64,000 bases of DNA from CAYPGJ01 sp050174775 (GTDB taxonomy: Bacteria > Planctomycetota > Phycisphaerae > Phycisphaerales > UBA1924). The notes below the pieces were generated by a model. The model ran no database searches and had not been told where the DNA came from. It saw only the letters and a program-made list of their open reading frames with translations. This document shows, in pieces, positions 1-7,087 of the stretch (its first letter is position 1; each line of letters opens with the position of its first letter). Location of the stretch: positions 434,001 through 498,000 of the forward strand of contig JBFXJP010000001.1 in assembly GCA_050174775.1 (NCBI GenBank), in the 5' to 3' direction. The position numbers were made by a program, and so were the translations under genes.

Positions 1-1119
1 TCCGTCGCGGGCTTCGAACCAGATGGACTCGGTGTAGGAGGCGAAGCCTTCGTTGAGCCAGATGTGCTCCCATGAGTTGCAGGTGAGGAGATCGCCGAAC
101 CACTGGTGGCCGAGCTCGTGGGCGATGAGGCCGTCGAGGTCCTGTCGGTCGTTGATGGCGCGTTGGTCGAAGACGGCGGTGTCGTAGAGGGAGGTGGCCG
201 AGGTGTTTTCCATGCCGCCGGCCTGGAAGTTCCAGACGACGAGTTGGGCGTAGCGGTCCCAGGGGTAGGGCTCGTCGAAGCGTTCTTCGAAGACGCGGAG
301 CATGTCGCGCGTGCGGGCGTAGGTGTCGTGGACTCTGGAGGCGAGGCCGGGGGGGACGTAGACGGGGAGGGGCGTGCGGTCGCCGGGCTTGGCGAGGTCG
401 ACGACGTCGAACTTGCCGACGACGAGTGAGACGAGGTAGGCGGGGTGGGGGAGGTTTTGGACCCAGTGGTAGGTGGTGCGGGCGTTGGTGGTGGAGGCGG
501 AGGCGAGGTGGCCGTTGGAGGAGACGAGGAAGCCTTCGGGGACGGTGACGATGAGTTCGGAGGCGAAGCGTTCGTTGGGCGAGTCGTGTGTGGGGAACCA
601 GTAGCGGTTGGACTCGGGCTGGCCTTGGGTGTGGATCTGGGGCGCGAAGCCGGGGGATTGGGCGCCGCCCGGGATGAGGTCGGAGGGTGGCGTGAGGGTC
701 CAGATGAGGCCGTCCGGCGGATCGGTGCAGGTGTAGGTGATGTCGATGGAGGTTTCGGAGGAGGGGGTGAGTGGGGGATCGAAGGAGATGTCGAGGGTGT
801 CGCCGTCGTGGGAGAAGGAGAGCGCGCGGCCCTGGTGGGTGACGGACTCGATGAGGAGGAAGGGGGCGTTGAGGGAGAGGGAGGAGAGGGGTGTGGAGGT
901 GGGGATGAGGGAGAGGGTTTCGACGGCGGAGAAGCGGGGCGTCGACATGTCGGGGATGTCGATGCGGAGGACCATGCGCGTGAGGTCGGCGGGGCAGTTG
1001 GGGGGATAGTTGCGGAGGTCGCGGCCGGATTGGGGGTCGAAGCGGTCGTCGGCGGCGAGGGCAGAGGAGAGGAGGAGCGCGGTGAGTGGGAGGAGCGCGA
1101 GGGCTCTGGCGCGGGGCAT
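1..1119 (-). CDS. M1-family (gluzincin) metallo-aminopeptidase, secreted, 3' end outside window
   Basis: The first 373 codons of a zinc aminopeptidase related to the aminopeptidase N family; the gene runs off the left edge. The protein begins MPRARALALL with a hydrophobic stretch ending near SALAADD, a probable Sec signal peptide, so it acts outside the cytoplasm. Visible M1 hallmarks are the substrate-binding QAGGMENTSAT motif (about residue 285) and the zinc site HELGHQWFGD followed 18 residues later by the third ligand in WLNEGFASYTE. These are the HExxH-x18-E ligands and place the cut just after the catalytic core. The start ATG is at 1117-1119 and the gene is divergent from pyrG with a 94-bp gap. 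The C-terminal domains are not visible, so whether it is a plain aminopeptidase or carries extra domains cannot be said. Family assignment is secure; substrate is unknown. Confidence 0.93.
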   Translation of the reverse strand, partial: MPRARALALLPLTALLLSSALAADDRFDPQSGRDLRNYPPNCPADLTRMVLRIDIPDMSTPRFSAVETLSLIPTSTPLSSLSLNAPFLLIESVTHQGRALSFSHDGDTLDISFDPPLTPSSETSIDITYTCTDPPDGLIWTLTPPSDLIPGGAQSPGFAPQIHTQGQPESNRYWFPTHDSPNERFASELIVTVPEGFLVSSNGHLASASTTNARTTYHWVQNLPHPAYLVSLVVGKFDVVDLAKPGDRTPLPVYVPPGLASRVHDTYARTRDMLRVFEERFDEPYPWDRYAQLVVWNFQAGGMENTSATSLYDTAVFDQRAINDRQDLDGLIAHELGHQWFGDLLTCNSWEHIWLNEGFASYTESIWFEARDG

Positions 1120-1213
1120 GCGTGGCTCCGTCGGGTTATGGGGTGACGTGGGCTTTGGAATGTAGCGGGAGCGTTGCGACTTGTGAGATGGCGCGGCGCG
1201 GATACGATAGGGA

Positions 1214-3106
1214 ATGCCCGTCTCGGAAGAATCTTCGTCGGGCCCGCGCGGGAGTGCGGGCGGGGTGTCGGTTTGTGGCGCGGAACTGCTCGCCACGCCG
1301 GGTCATACATCGCAGACGACGGAGTTCTACTCGCCTGTGCCGGAGGGGTACCGGAAGGGGCGGCACAAGTACGTGGTGGTGGTGGGGACGGTGATGTCGG
1401 GTCTGGGGAAGGGGATTTTCGCGTCGAGCGTCGCGAAGCTGCTAAAGGACAAGGGGCTGGTGATCTCTCCGATCAAGATGGAGGGATATCTGAACGTGGA
1501 TTCGGGGACGCTGAACCCGTTCCGGCACGGCGAGGTGTTCGTGCTGGACGACGGGACGGAGTGCGACATGGACCTGGGGACGTACGAGCGCATGCTCGAC
1601 CAGGACTTGTCGCGGCGGAACTTCGTGACGGCGGGGCAGGTGTTCACGGAGGTGCTGGAGCGCGAGCGCAAGGGGGGGTATCTCGGGCGGGACGTGCAGA
1701 TGATCCCGCACGTGACGGGTGAGGTGAAGCGGAAGCTGCGCGAGCTGGCCATGAAGGGGGACGGGAAAAACCCGGCGGACGTGATCTTCGTCGAGGTGGG
1801 GGGGACCGTGGGGGATTACGAGAACGCGTTCTACATCGAGGCGCTGCGCGAGCTGGCGTTCGAGGAGGGGGAGGGCTCGACGTGCTTCGTGGCGCTGACA
1901 TATGTGATCGAGCCGCCCGCGCTGGGCGAGCAGAAGAGCAAGGCGGCGCAGCTGGGGATCAAGCGGCTCATGGAGGCGGGGATTCAGCCGCACATCATCG
2001 CTTGCCGAGCGAGCAGCCCGTGCACGACGACGGTGATGCAGAAGATCGCGATGTTCTCGAACGTGCCGCTGCGGCGCGTGGTGAGCATGCATGATCGGTC
2101 GAGCATCTACGTGATTCCGGATTCGATCCGGCGCGCGGGGATCGATCGGGAGATTCTGAGCGTGCTGGGGCTGCACGATCGGGTTGATCCTGCCCAGGAG
2201 GACGCGGCGCGGGATGAGTGGATGGAGTTCTCGCGGTCGCTGTCGGCGCCGAAGGCGCGGCGGGTGCGGGTGGGTCTGACGGGGAAGTATGCGTCGCTGC
2301 GGGACGCGTATGCGTCGATCGACAAGGCCGTGGAGCACTGCGGGGCGCATCTTGGGTGTGAGGTGGCGCTGGAGTGGATCGAGACGGACGAGATCACGGG
2401 CGGGAACGTGGCGGAGCACCTGCGTGATCTGGACGCGGTGATCGTGCCGGGGGGGTTCGGGTCGCGGGGTGTTGAGGGGAAGATCGCGTGCGCGAAGCAC
2501 TGCCGAGAGAACGGGATTCCGTATCTGGGGATCTGTCTGGGGTTCCAGATCGCGGTGATCGAGTTTGCGCGGAACGTGCTGGGGCTGGCTGCGGCGAACT
2601 CGACGGAGTTTGATCCGGGGTGCGCGGATCCGGTGATCAGCGAGCTGCCGGAGCAGAAGAAGATTGAGCGGCTCGGGGGGACGATGCGCCTGGGGGGTCA
2701 GGACGTGCTGCTGACGGAGGGGAGCCTGGCGTCGTGGCTGCACGGGGGCAAGACGCTGGTGCGCGAGCGGTTCCGGCATCGGTACGAGGTTGATCCCCGG
2801 TTTGTGGAGAGGTTGGAGAAGGCGGGGATGTCGTTCTCGGGGCGGCATCCGAAGCACCCGATCATGCAGGTGATGGAGCTGCCCGGGATGGAGAGCGGTT
2901 CGGGCGTGAAGCACCCGTTCTTCATCGGGTCGCAGTATCACCCGGAGCTGACGAGCCGGCCGCTGACGCCGCAGCCGATGTTCATGGGGCTGATTGCCGC
3001 GGCGATTCGTCGGAAGGACCCTACGGCGGACGTCGGGAGGTGGGTTCGGCCGGTGGGGAACGCGGAGTTGAAGGTCGGGGCGCGGGCCGGGGCGGGGCGG
3101 ATGTGA
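1214..3106 (+). CDS. pyrG: CTP synthase (glutamine hydrolysing), divergent form
   Basis: CTP synthase, which aminates UTP to CTP with ATP and glutamine. The synthetase domain (about residues 50-320) has the P-loop region MSGLGKGIFAS, RHGEVFVLDDGTECDMDLG and EVGGTVGDYEN. The class I glutamine amidotransferase domain (about 345-610) has PGGFGSRGVEGK, the nucleophile Cys in YLGICLGFQIAV, and the His-Glu pair in SQYHPELTSRP. The protein is 630 aa, about 85 longer than usual, with roughly 50 extra N-terminal residues before KYVVVVG. The real start could therefore lie downstream of the ATG given here, but no well-spaced ribosome site decides it. Several normally invariant synthetase positions differ: KMEGYLNVDSGT where most enzymes have a DPYxNVDPGT form, and the UTP loop reads EQKSKAAQLG. 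The residues for glutamine hydrolysis and the core magnesium-binding acids are present, so it is probably active. Confidence 0.92.
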   Translation: MPVSEESSSGPRGSAGGVSVCGAELLATPGHTSQTTEFYSPVPEGYRKGRHKYVVVVGTVMSGLGKGIFASSVAKLLKDKGLVISPIKMEGYLNVDSGTLNPFRHGEVFVLDDGTECDMDLGTYERMLDQDLSRRNFVTAGQVFTEVLERERKGGYLGRDVQMIPHVTGEVKRKLRELAMKGDGKNPADVIFVEVGGTVGDYENAFYIEALRELAFEEGEGSTCFVALTYVIEPPALGEQKSKAAQLGIKRLMEAGIQPHIIACRASSPCTTTVMQKIAMFSNVPLRRVVSMHDRSSIYVIPDSIRRAGIDREILSVLGLHDRVDPAQEDAARDEWMEFSRSLSAPKARRVRVGLTGKYASLRDAYASIDKAVEHCGAHLGCEVALEWIETDEITGGNVAEHLRDLDAVIVPGGFGSRGVEGKIACAKHCRENGIPYLGICLGFQIAVIEFARNVLGLAAANSTEFDPGCADPVISELPEQKKIERLGGTMRLGGQDVLLTEGSLASWLHGGKTLVRERFRHRYEVDPRFVERLEKAGMSFSGRHPKHPIMQVMELPGMESGSGVKHPFFIGSQYHPELTSRPLTPQPMFMGLIAAAIRRKDPTADVGRWVRPVGNAELKVGARAGAGRM

Positions 3107-3208
3107 TAGGGTTCGCGCGGGAACTCGGGGGACGAGACAGCGTGTGGCAGGGACGAGTGCGCGGCGCGCTGCGGCGTGATTGCTTGGAGTTTTGACGGAC
3201 GCGTTTTG

Positions 3209-3787
3209 ATGCAGCAGATGCCCTGGTTCATCCCGATTCTTGTGTGCCTGGCGCGCGTGTGCGACGTGTCGATCAACACGTTTCGTACGATTTTGATGCT
3301 GTCGGGGCGGAAGTGGCTGGCCGGGGCGCTGGGGTTCGTGGAGGTGACGATCTGGGTGGTGGCCGTGGGCGGTGTGCTGAAGTACATCTCGCTGGCGAAC
3401 TGGACGGCGGTTGCGGCGTACTCGCTGGGGTTTGCCGCGGGCGTGGTGCTGGGGATGACGATCGAGGATCGCGTGGCGCTGGGGTACCGGATGGTGCGGA
3501 TCGTGAACCCGGACGGGAAGGATGAGGGGACGATGGTGTCGGAGCGTCTGCGGCAGGAGGGGTTCCGCGTGACGCAGGTGGAGGGGAAGGGTAGGTCGGG
3601 CCCGGTCGAGGTGGCGTTTACGGTGGTGAAGCGGAAGTCGGTGGAGTCGGTGAAGCGGGTGGTGACGGAGCATGCGCCAAGGTCGTTCGTGACGGTGGAG
3701 AGCGTGGCGCCGAGCGCGGGCGGGAGCTGGGAGGACGTGCACCACCGGAGATGGGCGTCGGGGGTGCTGACGCAGTTGCGGAAATGA
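3209..3787 (+). CDS. UPF0316 / DUF2179-type membrane protein
   Basis: A 192-aa integral membrane protein of the UPF0316 (YebE-like, DUF5698 plus DUF2179) family, whose function is unknown. Three hydrophobic segments occupy about residues 5-90: WFIPILVCLARVCDVS, then LGFVEVTIWVVAVGGVLKYI, then AYSLGFAAGVVLGM. The motif RVCDVSINTFRTI is typical of the family. The soluble C-terminal part (about 95-175) has the alpha/beta pattern of DUF2179, a domain also found on YitT transporters. I use the ATG at 3209, which gives the usual N-terminus MQQMPWFIP; an in-frame GTG at 3176 would add 11 unlikely residues. It follows pyrG by about 100 bp on the same strand. Confidence 0.8.
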   Translation: MQQMPWFIPILVCLARVCDVSINTFRTILMLSGRKWLAGALGFVEVTIWVVAVGGVLKYISLANWTAVAAYSLGFAAGVVLGMTIEDRVALGYRMVRIVNPDGKDEGTMVSERLRQEGFRVTQVEGKGRSGPVEVAFTVVKRKSVESVKRVVTEHAPRSFVTVESVAPSAGGSWEDVHHRRWASGVLTQLRK

Positions 3788-3794
3788 GGGGGCG

Positions 3795-3822
3795 TTGACG
3801 AGCCGGGGGGAGGGGCTAGAGT
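3795..3822 (+). promoter_or_regulatory. sigma-70-type promoter for tRNA-Met
   Basis: TTGACG at 3795-3800 and TAGAGT at 3817-3822 are separated by 16 bp, and the mature tRNA begins 12 bp downstream. The two boxes match the housekeeping consensus at 5/6 and 4/6 positions. Placement just ahead of a tRNA supports the call, but it is read by eye only. Confidence 0.5.
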
Positions 3823-3834
3823 TTCGGCCTTGTC

Positions 3835-3908
<74 letters not shown>

Positions 3909-3957
3909 TTTCGGTCGTGTGGAGGGGGTCCGGGGGGGATTCGGGCACAGAGCGGGG

Positions 3958-5484
3958 TCAGCGGTCCTCGGCCTGTCGGGTGGCGATTTGCGGCGCGCCG
4001 AAGAGCAGCTCGATGTAGGGGCGGTCGTCGGGCCTGCAGAGGACATACACGAAGTCGTGGGGCTGGAGGACGGTCTGTCCTCGGGGCGCGATGAGTTCGG
4101 GGCCGCGGACGATGAGGAGCGCGGCTGCGGTGTCGGGGAAGCGGATGTGCGCGAGGCTGACGCCGCAGACGGCGATGGTGTCGTCGATGTGGAAGCAGAG
4201 GATGTTGCCGTCGAGCTCTCGGAGCGAAGCGATCTCGAGCGCGGCTGGCGGGACTGGGGGCGTGGGCTCCTGGAGTCGGAGGCGGCGCGTGAGGGGGACG
4301 ATGCTCGCGCCCGGGATGAGCGTGCTGACGACGACGATGAAGAAGACGACGTGGAAGACCTGATCGGCTGAGGGCAGGCCGGCCATGACGGGGATGGTTG
4401 CGAGGACGATGGGCACGGCGCCACGGAGACCGACGACGCCGACGTACGCGGCTTCTTTTCTGGGGAAGCGGAAGGGCGCGAGGAGGACGGCGACGGCGAG
4501 GGGTCGGGCGACGATGGCGAGGAAGAGGCCGAGCGCGAGGCCGATGCCCGCCACGGGGAGGAGGCGCGAGGGGAAGACGAGGAGGCCCAGCATGAGGAAC
4601 ATGGCGATCTGGCTGAGCCATGCGAGCGCTTCGTGGATGCGGATGAGTCCGGTTCGGTAGGGGAGGGGGCCGTTGCCGAGGACGACGGCGGTTGCGAAGA
4701 CGGCGAGGAACCCGCTGCCTTCGAGGAGTGTTGCGAGGCCGAAAGAGATGAAGCCGGAGGCGAGGGTGATGACGGAGAAGAGGGCTGCGGTGGAGATGCG
4801 GACACGCGCGAGGGCGAGCCGCGCGAGGTGGCCGCAGGCGATGCCGACGATGAGTCCTACGGCGAGTTGGAGGAGGACGAGAAGAACGAGGCGCCAACCT
4901 GGTGCGGCGCCGGTGGACGCCCAAGCGACGATGGCCGTGGTGAGGATGACGGCCATCGGGTCGTTGACGCAGGACTCGACCTCGAGAGTGGATTGGACGC
5001 GGCGTCTGAGGGCGAGTCGTCCGCCACGGAGGACGGCGAAGACGGCTGCGGCGTCGGTGGAGGAGACGATGGCGCCGACGAGGAGGGCTTGCTGCCACGG
5101 GAGGCCCAGGAGCCGGGCGAAGGCGGCAACGAGCGCGGCGGTGGCGAGGACGCCGAGGGTTGCGAGGAGGGCGGCTGGCTTGGCGCTCTCGCGGATGGAG
5201 GCGTATCTGGTGCTGAGACCGCCGTCGAGCAGGATGAGGATGAGTGCGATCGCGCCGGCCTGAAACGCGAAGTGGAAGTCGTCGAAGGCGATGCCGCCGA
5301 GCCCTTCAGAGCCGCCCAGCATGCCCAGGATGAGGAAGAGAAGAACGACGGGGATGCCGAAGCGGTCGAGCGCGCGGCTGAGGAGGACGCTGGCGGCCAT
5401 GAGCACGCCGAAGATGACGAGGAAGAGCGCGGTGGCCCCGGGCTCCGTCAGTGCGAGCGTGTGTTGGAGCGCGAGCGCGTGCAT
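3958..5484 (-). CDS. CPA1-type cation/proton antiporter with C-terminal RCK_C domain (NhaP2/CvrA-like)
   Basis: A 508-aa inner-membrane antiporter that exchanges K+ or Na+ for H+. About twelve hydrophobic segments fill residues 15-400. The transport core shows the conserved acidic motifs VGAIVSSTDAAAVF and LEVESCVNDPMAV, and the late motif VGLRGAVPIVLAT, all characteristic of the NhaP2 (CvrA) branch of CPA1 exchangers. Residues about 410-495 are a soluble TrkA-C/RCK_C-like domain (IRFPDTAAALLIVRG, FVYVLCRPDD), which in this branch is thought to regulate transport. It stops 50 bp past the tRNA-Met on the opposite strand and stands alone. Ion preference cannot be read from the sequence. Confidence 0.9.
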   Translation of the reverse strand: MHALALQHTLALTEPGATALFLVIFGVLMAASVLLSRALDRFGIPVVLLFLILGMLGGSEGLGGIAFDDFHFAFQAGAIALILILLDGGLSTRYASIRESAKPAALLATLGVLATAALVAAFARLLGLPWQQALLVGAIVSSTDAAAVFAVLRGGRLALRRRVQSTLEVESCVNDPMAVILTTAIVAWASTGAAPGWRLVLLVLLQLAVGLIVGIACGHLARLALARVRISTAALFSVITLASGFISFGLATLLEGSGFLAVFATAVVLGNGPLPYRTGLIRIHEALAWLSQIAMFLMLGLLVFPSRLLPVAGIGLALGLFLAIVARPLAVAVLLAPFRFPRKEAAYVGVVGLRGAVPIVLATIPVMAGLPSADQVFHVVFFIVVVSTLIPGASIVPLTRRLRLQEPTPPVPPAALEIASLRELDGNILCFHIDDTIAVCGVSLAHIRFPDTAAALLIVRGPELIAPRGQTVLQPHDFVYVLCRPDDRPYIELLFGAPQIATRQAEDR

Positions 5485-5533
5485 CGCGCGAGAGGGTAGC
5501 GTGTGCGCGCACGGGGAGGCGCGAGCGCGACGA

Positions 5534-7057
5534 TCACTCGCCGGGCGGGACGGGCATCACGGGAGTCGGTTGCGGCACGCCGGGCGCGTTGGAGGACTTG
5601 AGCGTCAGCAGCTCGTCGCGCGTGGGGCGGAGCGCGTCGAAGGATGAGGCGTCGATGACGTAGTACCAGGGAGAGAATCGCTTGGCGAGATCGTCGGCGG
5701 CCTTCTTGCCCTGCTTGATCTTCTCTTCGCGCTCGGCGAGGGTTGAGTCGTACGCGGCCTTGGCTGCAGCGTACTCGGCATCCTCGGCGGGCTTGTCTTC
5801 GTTCTCAGCGGAGCCTTCGGGCGCGGGCTCTGTCGGTGTGGAGGCTGCGGGAGGGGTCGGTGGAGTGGGGGCGGGAGGGAGGAGGGATTCGTCGAAGGCC
5901 GCGGTGACGAAGAGGTAGCGGTGGGTGGCGGATTCGGGGGCTGCATCGGGCTGCTTGTCGGGGGCGTCGAGGCCCGCGGAGAGTTCGAGCCCGGCGCCGG
6001 GGGCGACTTCGCCGAACATGAGTGTGTAGCGGACGCCGTCGGAGCGGCCGACGGAGAGTGTGCCCTGGGAGGAGACGAGGGAGTTGCGTTCGGTGAGGTA
6101 GAAGCCGCGGGACTGGAGGGAGAGCATGTCCGCGGCGTTGATGTTGGCGCCGGGCGCGGCGGTTCCGGCGAGGATGTTGGCGAGGTTGGCCGGCTTGGGG
6201 CGTACGCCGACGATCTTGATGGAGTTGAGGGCGTTGAGGAGCCGGTCGGCGCGGGCGGGGTTGATCTCCTGATCGGGCCCCGGAGGTCCGCCGGGCTCCG
6301 CGTTGAGCGCCCAGACGCCGGGGACGCCGGCGTCGGTCATGGGGCGGGTGAGTTCGACGCGCTGGTGGTCGGTGGTGGAGCCGGTCTTGTCGTCGATGCG
6401 GTAGCGATTCGAGGCCACTTCGAGGATGTCGGCGCCTGTGGCTGCGCGGAGGGGGTCTGTCTCGATCCAGTCGGTGAAGCGCGTGGAGACGGAGCCGGTG
6501 AGGGTGGTGGTGTAGACGCGGTTGGAGCCGGCGAGTCGGACGTAGCGCTTGTTGGAGGGGGCTTGCGCGTTGGGCTCATCGGGGACGTCGCGCCCCAGGA
6601 TGATCTCGGAGAGGACGGCGCCGTTCGTGTCGCGGATGACGACGCGCGTGCCTCGCCCTTCGAGTGGCGCGGTGTCGTCGTCCGGCGCGAGCACGCCGAG
6701 GGCCGCGTGGTCGGCGGGAGAGTCGGAGACGACGGACTCCTTGTGGAGGCCGACGAATGCTGAGGCGGCCTGGGCCATTTTGGTCTCGGCGTCGGCGGGG
6801 TAGCTGTAGTGTGAGGGGATGACCCACTGCTTGCCGTTGAACTCGACCTTGAAGGCGGAGAAGGAGGCGGTGTTCTGGTCGAACGAGATGATCTCGAGGG
6901 ACTTGGCCGCGAGCGGATCGGTGAGGCTGGGGGAGAGGAGCTGTCCGACGTCGGAGAATTGCGCCGCGGCGCGGGGCTTGGGCGCGGTGAGCCAGGCGGC
7001 TGAGGCGAGGCCTGCGGCGATGAGGACGGCGATGAGGGTCTTGGCGTTGTCGTTCAT
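5534..7057 (-). CDS. DUF4340 domain protein, ABC-operon accessory
   Basis: A 507-aa protein with one N-terminal membrane anchor (TLIAVLIAAGLASAAWLTA) and a large extracytoplasmic part containing DUF4340-type repeats, for example VEFNGKQWVIPSHYSYPAD and RYVRLAGSNRVYTT. A Pro/Ala/Glu-rich segment around residues 390-430 looks disordered. It is the last gene of a three-gene leftward operon, 30 bp after the GldFG-like fusion. DUF4340 proteins regularly accompany GldA/GldF/GldG-type ABC systems, so it is probably a periplasmic partner of that transporter. The biochemical role is unknown. Like the two genes ahead of it, it has a CA-rich leader and no Shine-Dalgarno sequence. Confidence 0.82.
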   Translation of the reverse strand: MNDNAKTLIAVLIAAGLASAAWLTAPKPRAAAQFSDVGQLLSPSLTDPLAAKSLEIISFDQNTASFSAFKVEFNGKQWVIPSHYSYPADAETKMAQAASAFVGLHKESVVSDSPADHAALGVLAPDDDTAPLEGRGTRVVIRDTNGAVLSEIILGRDVPDEPNAQAPSNKRYVRLAGSNRVYTTTLTGSVSTRFTDWIETDPLRAATGADILEVASNRYRIDDKTGSTTDHQRVELTRPMTDAGVPGVWALNAEPGGPPGPDQEINPARADRLLNALNSIKIVGVRPKPANLANILAGTAAPGANINAADMLSLQSRGFYLTERNSLVSSQGTLSVGRSDGVRYTLMFGEVAPGAGLELSAGLDAPDKQPDAAPESATHRYLFVTAAFDESLLPPAPTPPTPPAASTPTEPAPEGSAENEDKPAEDAEYAAAKAAYDSTLAEREEKIKQGKKAADDLAKRFSPWYYVIDASSFDALRPTRDELLTLKSSNAPGVPQPTPVMPVPPGE

Positions 7058-7087
7058 GGCTGTGTGTTGGTGTGTGTGACTGGTGAA

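Noticed and set aside
1442..3745. A 767-codon open frame on the minus strand opposite pyrG and the UPF0316 gene
   Set aside because: His/Arg/Pro-rich composition and no motif; it spans two well-recognised genes on the other strand.
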